Positions 24,932 to 34,842 are shown, numbered from the stretch's first letter. The stretch is DNA of 54,235 nucleotides from Oscillospiraceae bacterium (GCA_015067075.1 SVND01000011.1:1-54235), one strand, 5' to 3'. Numbers and translations are program-made. The notes: generated from the letters alone by a model not told the origin.

Positions 24932-25840
24932 TTATGCCTTTGGGAAAACGAAGCGGAGCGCTTTCGGCATTATTTCAAAAACTGCGCTGTCGCTGTATTC
25001 CACGTTGCCGTCGTATTGCACGGCGACCTTTTCCTTTCCCTGTATCTCGATCCTTTTACCGCGGATATACGTTACGTATTTTTTCAGCTTTTCAATATGA
25101 GTGCCTTTTTTATATGTATCCAAAAATGAAAGGATCAAAAAGGGTGAAACGGACTTGATAAGGATAAAATCAAGAAGCCCGTCGTCCAGCCTTGCGTAAG
25201 GGGAGGGATAAAAGCTTCCACCGTAAAAGCAACCGTTTGCGGCGGCGCAAAGAAGGTGATTTCCCGTGATCTGCTGTCTTCCGTTTTCGCCGTCAACGGT
25301 GATGTTGAATGGATTTTTCAGCTTTGTAAAAAGGCAGATAAGAAGGGAAAGCATATAAGCCGCCTTGCCGGGCATAAAGCGTGAATACTTATTTACCTCG
25401 GCGCAGATAGTGGCATCAAAGCCGACGGAGCTTATATTAACTCCGACGTTGTCATCGCCGACGCTGTACATATCAATGACTCTTTCCTCGCCGTCAATGA
25501 CCTTTTCAAGCTCATAAAAGGCGCTTTTCTCCCTACCGCCCATTTTGACAAAATCATTGCCCGAGCCGCAGGGAATAACCGTTACAGCGGCGTTTTTGTA
25601 TTTATACATTCCGCGAACGACCTTGTTAAGCGTGCCGTCACCGCCGACGGCGTAGATGCGCACGTCCTCGCCGCTTTGGGCAACCTTTTCCGCGATCTCG
25701 CTTTCGTGACCTGCATATTCCGTCACGTAAATATCGAATTTTTCGGCTTTTTCAGCAAAAAAGGAAAGGATCTTTGCTTTAATTTCGGAGACCTTGTTGC
25801 CTTTACCTGCCTTGGGATTGATTATAAATACGTGTCTCAT
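24932..25840 (-). CDS. Diacylglycerol kinase-family lipid kinase (YegS/DagK-like)
   Basis: This 302-residue soluble kinase begins with FIINPKAGKG, has the nucleotide-binding signature AVGGDGTLNKVV, then PCGSGNDFVK and the C-terminal domain motif ARLDDGLLDFILIKSVS. Such enzymes phosphorylate diacylglycerol or related lipids for phospholipid turnover. It lies 24 bp downstream of the rlmL-like gene and is co-oriented, so probably co-transcribed. Confidence 0.9.
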   Translation of the reverse strand: MRHVFIINPKAGKGNKVSEIKAKILSFFAEKAEKFDIYVTEYAGHESEIAEKVAQSGEDVRIYAVGGDGTLNKVVRGMYKYKNAAVTVIPCGSGNDFVKMGGREKSAFYELEKVIDGEERVIDMYSVGDDNVGVNISSVGFDATICAEVNKYSRFMPGKAAYMLSLLICLFTKLKNPFNITVDGENGRQQITGNHLLCAAANGCFYGGSFYPSPYARLDDGLLDFILIKSVSPFLILSFLDTYKKGTHIEKLKKYVTYIRGKRIEIQGKEKVAVQYDGNVEYSDSAVFEIMPKALRFVFPKA

Positions 25841-25864
25841 TTTTACTTCCTTACCGCAAAAATA

Positions 25865-26977
25865 TTATTTGAAATATTGATAAAGGTCGCATTTTATCAT
25901 ACCGTTATAAAGCTTGCGCTTTTTATCGGCGCGTTTGCCGAAGTAAAGCTCAAACTGCTCGTGGGAGGTAATAACGAAATATTTCCAATTGTCAAGCCTT
26001 GCGAAGACCGTGCCCATTTCCTTGTAAAGCTCGGCGCAATGGGCGGAGTCGGAAAGCCTTTCACCGTAGGGCGGATTGCAGATTATCATACCGCGCGGTG
26101 TATCGCTGTGCATCGCCTTAACGGGCAAAACATCTGTTTTAATAAGCTTTGCAACGCCTGCGCGCTGTGCGTTGAGACGGGTAAGCTCGATAGCCTGAGG
26201 GTCAATATCCGTCGCCGTTATATCACACTCACGCAGGGAGATCGCGTCCAGGGCATCGGCTCTTGCGTGCTGCCAAGCACTGCTGTTAATAAAGGGAAGG
26301 CGTTCGCCGTCGAAGCGTCTGTGAAGTCCGGGTGCCATATTTGCGGAATACATGGCGGCTTCTATGGCGATAGTGCCTGAGCCGCAAAAGGGGTCCCACA
26401 GGGGAATTGCCGCTTTGTAATGAGCAAGCTTTACCATGGCGGCGGCAAGCGTTTCGCGAAGAGGTGCGGCGTTGCCCTGCGGACGGTAGCCGCGCTTATG
26501 AAGGGCGATGCCCGATGTATCTATCATGATCGAGGCAACGTCGTTTATTATGGAAAACTGAAGCTGTACCTTGTTTCCCGTTTCAGGGAAATAGGCAAGG
26601 TGATATTTTGATTTAAGGCGCTCAACAGCTGCCTTTTTAATTATTTTCTGACAGTCGGGAATGCTGAACAGCTTTGAGCGAATGGAATGACCCTTTACGG
26701 GAAAAGCCGAATCCTTCGTGATGTAATTTTCGAGGGGGAGCGCCTTAACGCCTTCAAAAAGGTCGTCAAAGCTTTCAGCTTTAAACGAGCCGAGCAGTAT
26801 CAGCACGCGCTCACCTGTGCGTAAATTGATGTTAGCCTTTGCCAAAAGCTCCTCGTCGCCTGAAAAGGCTACTCTTCCGTCATATGCGCATACGTTTGAA
26901 GCTCCCATCATTTTAAGCTCGTCGGCGCAAAGCCCCTCAAGCCCGAAAAGACAGGGAACGATGTAGTTAAATACCAT
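25865..26977 (-). CDS. THUMP-domain RNA methyltransferase, RlmL/YpsC type
   Basis: This 370-residue protein has an N-terminal ferredoxin-like/THUMP region (~1-155, PCLFGLEGLCADELK...) and a C-terminal Rossmann methyltransferase with WDPFCGSGTIAIEAA, TATDIDPQAIELTRLNA and the N6/N2-type motif ICNPPYGERL. Family members methylate 23S rRNA guanosine 2445 (RlmL N-terminal part) or are called YpsC in Bacillus. It lacks the second methyltransferase half found in enterobacterial RlmKL. Confidence 0.9.
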   Translation of the reverse strand: MVFNYIVPCLFGLEGLCADELKMMGASNVCAYDGRVAFSGDEELLAKANINLRTGERVLILLGSFKAESFDDLFEGVKALPLENYITKDSAFPVKGHSIRSKLFSIPDCQKIIKKAAVERLKSKYHLAYFPETGNKVQLQFSIINDVASIMIDTSGIALHKRGYRPQGNAAPLRETLAAAMVKLAHYKAAIPLWDPFCGSGTIAIEAAMYSANMAPGLHRRFDGERLPFINSSAWQHARADALDAISLRECDITATDIDPQAIELTRLNAQRAGVAKLIKTDVLPVKAMHSDTPRGMIICNPPYGERLSDSAHCAELYKEMGTVFARLDNWKYFVITSHEQFELYFGKRADKKRKLYNGMIKCDLYQYFK

Positions 26978-27114
26978 AGTGATCTCCGTTTCATTTGCTT
27001 ATCTCATATCATTTTACGATAAATTTTCGCTTTCGTCAATAAAAATCTGTACAAAACTTTAAAAATGTGATAAAATCTAATAAAAGAATAAAAATAACGG
27101 GAAAATTCAAGTGT

Positions 27115-27840
27115 ATGCTTAAGGAAAATGAAACTTTAGACGATATATTAATAAAGGATTTCAAGATCATTCAGCAAAAGGGAGGCTTTCGCTTCGGTAC
27201 GGATGCCGTGCTTTTGGCGGAATACGCGGGGATAAAGCAGGGTGAAACGGTGATGGACCTTTGCACGGGCAACGGCATTGTACCTATTTTGCTGTGCGCG
27301 AAAAAAGAACCGAAGTACGTTTGCGGTCTTGAAATTTCAGAAAACGCCTGCGATATGGCAAGGCGGTCAGTAAAGCTTAACGGCATTGAGGATAAGGTCG
27401 AGATAATTTGCGGAAACGTTTGCGATTACCGCAAATTTGAGGCGGGGAGCTTTGACGTCGTTACGGCAAATCCGCCTTATCGCAAGGCGAACGACGGAAT
27501 GAAAAGTCCGGATAAAATGAAGGCGGCGGCGCGTCACGAGGTCTTTTGCGAGCTTGAGGACGTGGTGTCGGCGGCAGCTTGGCTTTTGAAAAGCGGTGGC
27601 AGATTCGTAATGGTACACAGAACGGAGCGCATGGCTGAAATTTTTGCGGTGATGATAAAGCATAGGCTTGAGCCAAAGCGTATGCGCCTTGTGTGCCACG
27701 ATAAAAACGCTTTGCCGCGGCTTTTTACAGTTGATGCACGCAAGGACGGCGCAACGGGACTTGTCACCGATATGCCGCTTTACGTAACGGATGAAAAGGG
27801 AGAAAAAACACCTGAAATGGAGGCTGTTTATTTTGGATAA
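27115..27840 (+). CDS. tRNA1(Val) A37 N6-methyltransferase-like (TrmN6/YabB)
   Basis: This methyltransferase has about 241 residues. It contains GGFRFGTDAVLLAEYA (the family's N-terminal signature), SAM motif VMDLCTGNGIVPILL, acidic loop CGLEISENACDMA and catalytic NPPY (VVTANPPYRK). It modifies N6 of a tRNA adenosine by family analogy. An ATG at 27115 is preferred; an in-frame GTG at 27067 would lie in or before a weak promoter-like TGATAAAAT. Ribosome-binding signals are poor for both, so the start is uncertain. It is coupled to rsmI by an 8-bp overlap. Confidence 0.85.
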   Translation: MLKENETLDDILIKDFKIIQQKGGFRFGTDAVLLAEYAGIKQGETVMDLCTGNGIVPILLCAKKEPKYVCGLEISENACDMARRSVKLNGIEDKVEIICGNVCDYRKFEAGSFDVVTANPPYRKANDGMKSPDKMKAAARHEVFCELEDVVSAAAWLLKSGGRFVMVHRTERMAEIFAVMIKHRLEPKRMRLVCHDKNALPRLFTVDARKDGATGLVTDMPLYVTDEKGEKTPEMEAVYFG

Positions 27841-28663
27841 AATTTCGCTTTACCTTGTGGGAACGCCCATAGGTAACTTGGGAGATATGACTTACAGAGC
27901 TGTTGAAACGCTGAAAAGCGTGGATTTTATCGCCGCGGAGGATACGAGAGTATCAATTAAGCTGCTCAACTATTTTGACATAAAAAAGCCCCTTGTAAGC
28001 TACTATGAGCATAATAAGCACGCAAGCGGAGAAAAGCTGCTTGAGCGCATGAAAAACGGCGAGGTCTGCGCACTTATAACCGACGCAGGTATGCCTGCCA
28101 TATCAGATCCGGGCGCTGATATCGTAAAAATGTGCATAGATGCGGGGCTGACCGTATCCGTTATACCCGGTGCTTGTGCCGCAGTTTCAGCCCTTGCAAT
28201 ATCGGGAATTGACACGACGCGCTTCGTTTTCGAGGGCTTTTTATCCACAGCGAACAAAAGCAGACTTAAAAGGCTTGAGGAGCTTGCAACGGAAACGAGA
28301 ACGATGATCTTTTACGAAGCCCCCCATAAGCTTGTAAAAACGCTTTCGGATATGCTGAAAAAATGGGGCGACAGAAAAATAACGCTTGTCCGCGAGCTTA
28401 CGAAAATTCACGAGCAGGCTGTATACACAAGCTTTTCCGAGGCGCTGGATACGTATAGCGAGGCAGAGCCGAGGGGGGAATTCGTTATGATAATTGAAGG
28501 CGCAAAGGAAGACGACGGTTGTTTTTGGGCTGAAATGACCGTTGAAGAGCATTTGAATTACTATCTTGAAGGCGGTATGTCGAAAATGGATGCCGTAAAA
28601 CAGACGGCGAAGGACAGAGGCGTGCCGAAAAATGACGTATATAAAATCGCGCACGAGATATAA
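27833..28663 (+). CDS. rsmI: 16S rRNA (cytidine1402-2'-O)-methyltransferase
   Basis: This 276-residue tetrapyrrole-methylase-fold enzyme has LYLVGTPIGNLGDMTYRA, FIAAEDTR, LITDAGMPAISDPG and SVIPGACAAVSALAISG, all RsmI hallmarks. It 2'-O-methylates C1402 in the ribosomal P site. The start is a TTG at 27833: GGAGG lies 9 nt upstream inside trmN6, and the conserved family N-terminus begins directly there. The ATG at 27791 would add 14 residues foreign to the family. Confidence 0.93.
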   Translation: MDKISLYLVGTPIGNLGDMTYRAVETLKSVDFIAAEDTRVSIKLLNYFDIKKPLVSYYEHNKHASGEKLLERMKNGEVCALITDAGMPAISDPGADIVKMCIDAGLTVSVIPGACAAVSALAISGIDTTRFVFEGFLSTANKSRLKRLEELATETRTMIFYEAPHKLVKTLSDMLKKWGDRKITLVRELTKIHEQAVYTSFSEALDTYSEAEPRGEFVMIIEGAKEDDGCFWAEMTVEEHLNYYLEGGMSKMDAVKQTAKDRGVPKNDVYKIAHEI

Positions 28664-28688
28664 TATTTAAAATATTATTATATAATAA

Positions 28689-28717
28689 TTGACAATTTGT
28701 GTATTATGTGATATACT
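28689..28717 (+). promoter_or_regulatory. Strong sigma-A promoter of the yicC-prkC housekeeping operon
   Basis: TTGACA (28689-28694), 17-bp spacer, TGA-TATACT (extended -10, -10 at 28712-28717). The 11-mer TGTGATATACT at the -10 is identical to that of the promoter at 160-188. The start site near 28724 is about 27 nt before the yicC ATG. Confidence 0.85.
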
Positions 28718-28750
28718 ATAAGATGCAGAATTATTTAATCAGAGGTCGTT

Positions 28751-29629
28751 ATGTTAAAAAGTATGACAGGCTACGGAAGAGCCAAGGAAAATATTAACGG
28801 AATTGATATGCTTTTCGAGATCCGCTCCGTAAATTCCCGCTTTCTTGAATGCAACGTGCGTATGCCGCGCGCTTACGGTTATCTTGAAGAGCCTATAAAA
28901 AAGTATGTTCAAAAGCATATTTCACGCGGAAAGGTCGATATATCCGTCGGTATCGTGCCGACTGAGGGCGACGCCGTTCAGATAAGGCTCAATAAGCCCC
29001 TTTTGGATGGATACGTTAAGGTGCTTCGCTCCATAAAAGATGAATACGAGCTTAAGGATGACGTCACTCTTTCTTTGCTTTCTCGCTACAACGATGCGTT
29101 TGACGTGCAAAAACAGGACGAGGACAGAGAATGGATAGCGTCAAGCGTTTTTGCCGCCGCCGATATTGCCCTTAAGGAGTATGACGAGATGCGCTCTACA
29201 GAGGGCAAGCGTCTTTACGACGACCTTACGGAGCGTATCCACCTTATAACCGATGCCGTTGAAAGAATTGAACAGCGATCGCCGAGGACCGTTGCGGAAT
29301 ATGCGGAAAGACTTAAAGAGCGCATAAACGAGATGCTTGACAGTGTGACCGTTGACGAGGCAAGACTGTTGACGGAGGTTGCAATTTATGCTGACAGAAT
29401 ATCCGTTACCGAGGAGATAGTCAGACTTAAAAGCCATATAGCGCAGTTTGATTCCATGATAAACGAGGAAAAGCCCACGGGACGAAAGCTCGACTTTTTG
29501 CTTCAGGAAATGAACCGCGAGATAAATACTATCGGTTCAAAGGCGAACGACCTTGAAATTGCAAAGGACGTTGTCGATACGAAGGCTGAGCTTGAAAAGA
29601 TACGTGAACAGATCCAAAATATAGAGTAG
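28751..29629 (+). CDS. yicC: YicC-family endoribonuclease
   Basis: This 292-residue protein begins MLKSMTGYGRA and ends with the conserved LDFLLQEMNREINTIGSKA, DLEIAKDVVDTKAELEKIREQ. These are the two family blocks. YicC proteins are RNA-degrading enzymes in several bacteria. In Firmicutes the gene regularly precedes remA and gmk, as here. Confidence 0.95.
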   Translation: MLKSMTGYGRAKENINGIDMLFEIRSVNSRFLECNVRMPRAYGYLEEPIKKYVQKHISRGKVDISVGIVPTEGDAVQIRLNKPLLDGYVKVLRSIKDEYELKDDVTLSLLSRYNDAFDVQKQDEDREWIASSVFAAADIALKEYDEMRSTEGKRLYDDLTERIHLITDAVERIEQRSPRTVAEYAERLKERINEMLDSVTVDEARLLTEVAIYADRISVTEEIVRLKSHIAQFDSMINEEKPTGRKLDFLLQEMNREINTIGSKANDLEIAKDVVDTKAELEKIREQIQNIE

Positions 29630-29641
29630 GAGTTGGCTGAT

Positions 29642-29902
29642 ATGAAGCTTATAAATGTTGGTTTTGGAAACATGGTTTCAGCGGCGAGAATAGTGACCAT
29701 CGTCAGCCCTGAAAGCGCGCCCATAAAGCGTATCATTCAGGATGCGAAGGACAGAGGAAATTGCATCGACGCCACTTACGGAAGAAGAACGCGCGCCGTT
29801 ATCATAACGGACAGTGACCACGTTATTCTTTCCGCCGTTCAGCCCGAAACGGTTGCCAACAGATTCTACGATGAGGGAGAGGAGATGTCGGATGATGAGT
29901 AA
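29642..29902 (+). CDS. remA: RemA-like extracellular matrix regulator (DUF370)
   Basis: This 86-residue protein has the family core [36 protein letters not shown], and [19 protein letters not shown]. In Bacillus subtilis RemA is a DNA-binding activator of matrix genes. ATG 29642 is chosen because AGGAG (29628-29632) sits 9 nt before it; an upstream in-frame TTG has no site. The gene overlaps gmk by 8 bp. Confidence 0.95.
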   Translation: MKLINVGFGNMVSAARIVTIVSPESAPIKRIIQDAKDRGNCIDATYGRRTRAVIITDSDHVILSAVQPETVANRFYDEGEEMSDDE

Positions 29903-30512
29903 AGGCACTTTATTTGTCATTTCCGCCCCGTCGGGAAGCGGAAAAAGTACGCTTATTAAAAATATCCTTGCCAGCCGCAGAAACACCGTTTTCTCCGTGT
30001 CCATGACTACGAGAAAGCCTCGCGGTGAGGAAAAGGATAAGATAGATTACCATTTCGTGACCAAGGATTATTTCAAAAGCCGCATAGAGGTTGATGATTT
30101 CCTTGAGTATGCGGAGTATTGCGACGAGTTTTACGGTACACCGAGGACCTTCGTTGAGATGAATATCGAGCAGGGTAACGACGTTATCCTTGAGATAGAT
30201 ACTCAAGGTGCAAGACGTATTCGCAGCGTATGTAAGGATGCCGTTCATATTTTCGTCATGCCCCCGTCCTTTGAGGTGCTTGAACAGCGCCTGCGCGACA
30301 GGGCGACGGAAACTGAGGAAAAGATCCAAAAGCGTTTGTATACGGCGCGAAGCGAAATGACAAGAGCAGATGAATACGATTATATCGTAATAAACGACGA
30401 TCTGCAGGAGGCGACGATGAAGATGCTCTCCATCATGTCAGCTGAAAAGAATAAAACCGAAAGAATGAAAGACAAAGTTAGTCATTTAATAAATAAGGAG
30501 AATGTGAACTGA
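29895..30512 (+). CDS. gmk: Guanylate kinase
   Basis: This 205-residue enzyme converts GMP and ATP to GDP and ADP. P-loop [14 protein letters not shown]-binding [34 protein letters not shown] and [12 protein letters not shown] are all intact. The start is ATG 29895 (ATG 29892 immediately before is equally possible), inside the end of remA. Confidence 0.96.
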   Translation: MSKGTLFVISAPSGSGKSTLIKNILASRRNTVFSVSMTTRKPRGEEKDKIDYHFVTKDYFKSRIEVDDFLEYAEYCDEFYGTPRTFVEMNIEQGNDVILEIDTQGARRIRSVCKDAVHIFVMPPSFEVLEQRLRDRATETEEKIQKRLYTARSEMTRADEYDYIVINDDLQEATMKMLSIMSAEKNKTERMKDKVSHLINKENVN

Positions 30513-30513
30513 T

Positions 30514-30939
30514 ATGCTGCACCCGAAAATGAATGAAATAATTGCAGAACAGAAAAACAGATATTCCGTTGTCGTTGCAACGGCAAAGAGAGCAAGATAC
30601 CTTGCCGAAGAAGCTTACGACAACAACGAGGAGCTTTCCGAAAAGCCTATTTCCTTGGCTATTAAGGAGTTTGAAGCAGGCAAGCTTAAGATAATTTCCG
30701 GCGAGGAAGCCGTTGCAAAGCGCCTTATGCGTGAAGAGCTTAAGCGCCGCCGTGCGGAAGAAGCCGCTCAGCGTGAAGCAGAGCTTGCTGCGGTTAAGTT
30801 TAACGACGATGAGGATGAAGCCGCTGAAGGTGAGCATGAGGAAGGCGGCGAGGATGAATTGCTCGGATCCCTTGACGCTATTTTCGCTGAAGGCGAAAGC
30901 GAAGAGGTAGCCGATGAGGATGAGGAGAAAGACGAATAA
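30514..30939 (+). CDS. rpoZ: RNA polymerase omega subunit with long acidic tail
   Basis: This protein has 141 residues. The first ~75 match omega (MLHPKMNEIIAEQKNRYSVV, ATAKRAR, KPISLAIKEFEAGKL), which helps RNA polymerase assembly and beta-prime folding. The remaining ~65 residues are a highly charged, mostly acidic tail (KRRRAEEAAQREAE, then DDEDEAAEGEHEEGG and DEDEEKDE). The tail is much longer than in the ~70-90-residue canonical subunit. The position gmk-rpoZ-priA supports the call. Confidence 0.9.
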   Translation: MLHPKMNEIIAEQKNRYSVVVATAKRARYLAEEAYDNNEELSEKPISLAIKEFEAGKLKIISGEEAVAKRLMREELKRRRAEEAAQREAELAAVKFNDDEDEAAEGEHEEGGEDELLGSLDAIFAEGESEEVADEDEEKDE

Positions 30940-30942
30940 GCT

Positions 30943-33393
30943 ATGAGATTTGCGTCTGTTTACGTTGAAAATGCGGTCATCGGCATGGATAAGGCATACG
31001 ATTACCGTATATCAGACGAGCTTGCCGAAAAGGTTTTGCCTGGTGTAACGGTAACCGTTCCCTTCGGTAAGGGCAATAAAAAACGCTTCGGTATTGTTGC
31101 GGCAATATCGGATAAAACAGACGTGGCAAGAACAAAGCCCGTATTGTCGGTGGATGAAAGCCGAGTAAGGTACAGCGAAAATGAAATGTCCCTTATCCTT
31201 TGGATGAAAAACCGATATTTTACTACATTTTATGAAACTGCTTCGGCGACGTTCGGAGCAGTTAAGGGCATTACAGCAACAGCGGTATATACCATAAACA
31301 GCCTTGAGCAGGACGTATCACAGCTTGATTTGCCCTTGCTTGAGGTTTTGCGTATTTTTGAAGAAAATGGCGGCACAATGACGGAGGCGGAGCTTTCCGA
31401 AAAGCTCACACCGCAACAGAGCGAAGCTTTAAGTGAGCTTGTCTTTTCAGGCTATATACAATGCGAAAGCAAAAGCGAAAAAGCCGGCCTTGATCTTACG
31501 GTGAAGACCGTGCGCCTTGCGATGGAGCAGGGGGAGATAGAGGCTTGTCTCGGCGAAAGGAAGCTTACGAAAAATCAGGAAAAGCTTATTGAGGTGCTTG
31601 CTGTCAAGGGTGCAATGACCGTGCGCGAGATCGAGTATTACTGCGGCGTAAAGCTGTCCACGGTAAAGACGCTTGAAAAAAAAGGAATAGTTCAGATCTT
31701 TGACGAGGAAGCCTACAGAAACCCATATAAAAACATACAGCGCAATGAGCTGAAGCCTTTATCGCCCATGACGGAGCATCAAAAAGCTGTTTACGATGAA
31801 ATGGAAAAGCAGTTTTTACAGCGCAGACCGTCGGCGGCGTTGCTTTACGGCGTAACCTCAAGCGGTAAAACGAGAGTTTACCTTGAGCTTGTTGCAAAAG
31901 CTCTTGAGCAGGGCAAAAGCGCAATCGTGCTTTTCCCTGAAATCGCGCTTACAACGCAGATGCTCTCCCTGTTTTTCGACGCCTTCGGAAGCCGTGTTGC
32001 CGTACTCAACAGCCGTCTTTCCGTCGGCGAGCGCTACGATGAGTGCAAGCGGATACGAAAGGGACTTGCTGACGTTGTTATCGGAACACGCTCTGCCGTG
32101 TTTGCTCCCGTGAAAGACCTTGGCGTTATTATAATCGACGAGGAGCAGGAGCATACTTATAAATCGGAGCAAAATCCCCGTTATCACGCCCGTGACGTTG
32201 CGCGCTTTCGCTGTGCAAACGAAAAGGCATTGCTTGTTTTGGCTTCCGCAACGCCGAGCATTGAAAGCTACTATAACGCCGTAAGCGGAAGATACACGCT
32301 TTATAAGCTGGGCAAGCGCTTCGGAGGAAATCCTCTGCCAAAGGTAGTGATAGCTGATATTAAACAGCAAATGCTTGATGGCGGCTCGCAGATCATCGGA
32401 ACAACGCTTAAGCGTGAGCTTGCGGCGACGCTTGAAAAAGGCGAGCAGGCTGTTATATTTATAAACAGGCGCGGGTACAATACCTTTGTATCGTGCCGTG
32501 AATGCGGTCATGTGCAAACGTGCCCGAATTGCAGTATTGCGCTGACGTATCACGAGGCAAACGACAGGCTCATGTGTCATTGCTGCGGATATTCCACGGA
32601 AAATATATCAAAATGCACGGAATGCGGCAGTGAATACGTTAAATACAGCGGTGTCGGCACACAGCGTGCCGAGGCTGAGATATTAAAGCTGTTTCCCATG
32701 GCGCGTATACTGCGCATGGACGCCGATACCACCGGCGGCAAAGAGTCCCACGAAAAAATACTGTCTGCGTTCAAGCAGGGAAAAGCCGATATCCTTATAG
32801 GCACACAGATGGTGACAAAAGGACTTGATTTTCCGAAAGTAACCCTTGTCGGCGTGCTGTCGGCGGACGGTATGCTGTACAGCGACAGCTTCATGGCTTT
32901 TGAGCAGGCGTTTTCCATGCTGACGCAGGTGGTCGGCAGAGCGGGACGCGGCGAGAGCGAGGGAAGAGCCGTTATTCAGACGACGATGCCAGAAAGCGAA
33001 GTGATAAAAGCGGCTGTAAAGCAGGATTACGAAGGCTTTTTCGCAACGGAGATAAATATGCGCCGTCAAATGCACTATCCGCCTTTTTGCGATATATGTC
33101 TTGCGGTGCTCTCCTCCGAAAAAGAGGAAAGCGCATCAAAGGCAGCTCAAGCCTTTTGTCAGCTTTTACAGCAGACGGCGAAAAAGCACAAGGTACCCAT
33201 ACATATACTCGGCCCGTCAAAGGCGGCTGTATACAAGGCGAATAATAAGTTCAGATATAAGCTTTTTGTGCGATGCCGCGCCGATAAATCGTTTCGCGAG
33301 GTTATGGAGCTTGTTATGAAAGCCCATTATTCAGAAAAAGCAAATAAGGATGTATCCCTTTCGGTGGATATAAATCCTTACGTCAATATATAG
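30943..33393 (+). CDS. priA: Primosomal replication restart helicase
   Basis: This 816-residue superfamily-2 helicase reloads the replicative helicase at stalled forks. An N-terminal DNA-binding domain begins MRFASVYVENAVIGMDKAYDY. Walker A is YGVTSSGKTRVYL and the DEAH-type box is IIDEEQEHTYKSEQ. Two zinc-binding groups (CRECGHVQTCPNC and CHCCGYSTENISKCTEC) are followed by helicase motifs TQMVTKGLDFPKVTLV and QVVGRAGRGE. It starts 3 bp after rpoZ. Confidence 0.97.
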   Translation: MRFASVYVENAVIGMDKAYDYRISDELAEKVLPGVTVTVPFGKGNKKRFGIVAAISDKTDVARTKPVLSVDESRVRYSENEMSLILWMKNRYFTTFYETASATFGAVKGITATAVYTINSLEQDVSQLDLPLLEVLRIFEENGGTMTEAELSEKLTPQQSEALSELVFSGYIQCESKSEKAGLDLTVKTVRLAMEQGEIEACLGERKLTKNQEKLIEVLAVKGAMTVREIEYYCGVKLSTVKTLEKKGIVQIFDEEAYRNPYKNIQRNELKPLSPMTEHQKAVYDEMEKQFLQRRPSAALLYGVTSSGKTRVYLELVAKALEQGKSAIVLFPEIALTTQMLSLFFDAFGSRVAVLNSRLSVGERYDECKRIRKGLADVVIGTRSAVFAPVKDLGVIIIDEEQEHTYKSEQNPRYHARDVARFRCANEKALLVLASATPSIESYYNAVSGRYTLYKLGKRFGGNPLPKVVIADIKQQMLDGGSQIIGTTLKRELAATLEKGEQAVIFINRRGYNTFVSCRECGHVQTCPNCSIALTYHEANDRLMCHCCGYSTENISKCTECGSEYVKYSGVGTQRAEAEILKLFPMARILRMDADTTGGKESHEKILSAFKQGKADILIGTQMVTKGLDFPKVTLVGVLSADGMLYSDSFMAFEQAFSMLTQVVGRAGRGESEGRAVIQTTMPESEVIKAAVKQDYEGFFATEINMRRQMHYPPFCDICLAVLSSEKEESASKAAQAFCQLLQQTAKKHKVPIHILGPSKAAVYKANNKFRYKLFVRCRADKSFREVMELVMKAHYSEKANKDVSLSVDINPYVNI

Positions 33394-33414
33394 GCAACGG
33401 AAAGGAAATGCAAA

Positions 33415-33888
33415 ATGGCAATCAGAAACATAGTTTTGGACACGGATGAGGTCTTGAGAAAAAAGTGCCGTCCCGTCGAGGTGATCGACGCGAAGGTGCT
33501 TACACTTATCTCGGACATGATAGATACGGTAAAAAAGGCTGACGGAGTCGGTCTTGCCGCGCCTCAGGTAGGCGTTTTGAAAAGGATCTTTGTTATAAAC
33601 GACCCTGCGAAAAAGAAGGTATATGAAATAATCAATCCCGAAATCGTAGCAACATCGGGCACACAGCAAACGGCTGAGGGCTGTTTGTCCGTGCCGGGTA
33701 AATACGGCGTTACAAACAGACCCATGAAGGTAACTATCCGCGGTATCGACAGAAACGGAAAAAAGGTCGAATACACGGAAGAGGGACTTATTGCAAAGGC
33801 GTTTTGCCATGAAACTGACCATCTTGACGGCATTTTATACACGGATAAGGTTATCCGTATGCTTTCACCTGAGGAGCTGGAAAACTAA
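33415..33888 (+). CDS. def: Peptide deformylase
   Basis: This 157-residue Fe/Zn enzyme removes the formyl group from nascent proteins. The three family motifs are intact: GVGLAAPQVG (from Gly44), EGCLSVPG (metal ligand Cys90) and HETDHLDG (His132, Glu133, His136). The stop shares one base with the fmt ATG (TAATG). Confidence 0.97.
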   Translation: MAIRNIVLDTDEVLRKKCRPVEVIDAKVLTLISDMIDTVKKADGVGLAAPQVGVLKRIFVINDPAKKKVYEIINPEIVATSGTQQTAEGCLSVPGKYGVTNRPMKVTIRGIDRNGKKVEYTEEGLIAKAFCHETDHLDGILYTDKVIRMLSPEELEN

Positions 33889-34799
33889 TGAGAGTTTTAT
33901 ATATGGGCACGCCTGATTTTGCCGTGCCTGCGCTCAAGCGCATAATCGCAGACGGCCACGAGGTAGTGGCTGTTGTAACTCAGCCCGACAAGCAAAAGGG
34001 CAGAGGTATGAAATTTGTGTTTTCGCCTGTAAAGGAGCTTGCCCTTACAGAGAACATCGAGGTTTTACAGCCCGTTACACTCAAGGACGGTGCTTTTGAG
34101 GCTGACCTTGTAAGGCTCGCACCTGACGTTATTGTCGTCGCCGCTTACGGAAAGATACTTCCCGAATATATTTTAAGCTACCCGAAATTCGGATGTATCA
34201 ATATCCACGCGTCGCTTTTGCCGAAATACAGAGGCGCCGCGCCTATTCAGTGGGCAATAATCAACGGCGAAAGTGAAACGGGTGTTACGGCGATGTATAT
34301 GGAAAAAGGTCTTGACACAGGCGATATGCTCCTTGTGAAAAAAACACCCATCTACAGCGAGGATAATGCAGAAACGCTTTTTGACCGCTTGGCTGAAATG
34401 GGCGCTGAGCTTATTTCCGAAACGCTTGTTTTGGCTGAAAAGGGCGAGCTTAAGCGAGAGAAGCAGGATGATGAAAAGGCAACTTACGCATCCATGATAA
34501 CGAAGGAAATGGGTAATATTGATTTTGGCAAGACTGCGACGGAGATATTCAATCTTACGAGAGGGCTGTATCCGTGGCCATGTGCATATACGGAGCTTGC
34601 GGGCAGACGTGTAAAGGTGCTGAGTGTTACACCCTATGACGGGGAAAAAACAGGAAAGAAAAACGGTGAAATAATCGGCGCAAATGGCGGCAAAATATTT
34701 ATCGCCTGCGAAAACGGCAAAATAGCTATAACGGAGCTTCATCCCGAAAACGGAAAGCGTATGACAGCGGCGGCGTTTTTAGCAGGAAATAAGCTTTAA
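33888..34799 (+). CDS. fmt: Methionyl-tRNA formyltransferase
   Basis: This 303-residue enzyme formylates initiator Met-tRNA with 10-formyl-THF. It contains MGTPDFAVPALKRI, TQPDKQKGRGMK, catalytic HASLLPKYRGAAPIQWAI and TGVTAMYMEKGLDTGDML, plus the C-terminal OB-like domain. It is coupled to def, the reverse step of the formyl cycle. Confidence 0.97.
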   Translation: MRVLYMGTPDFAVPALKRIIADGHEVVAVVTQPDKQKGRGMKFVFSPVKELALTENIEVLQPVTLKDGAFEADLVRLAPDVIVVAAYGKILPEYILSYPKFGCINIHASLLPKYRGAAPIQWAIINGESETGVTAMYMEKGLDTGDMLLVKKTPIYSEDNAETLFDRLAEMGAELISETLVLAEKGELKREKQDDEKATYASMITKEMGNIDFGKTATEIFNLTRGLYPWPCAYTELAGRRVKVLSVTPYDGEKTGKKNGEIIGANGGKIFIACENGKIAITELHPENGKRMTAAAFLAGNKL

Positions 34800-34842
34800 T
34801 GTGTTATATAAGGGAAAATTTGTTTTTCAGAAAGGTAACATA

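Noticed and set aside
34798-34813. 16-nt match AATGTGTTATATAAGG with 47537-47552
   Set aside because: An AT-rich 16-mer shared once in 54 kb is close to chance expectation; flanks do not match.
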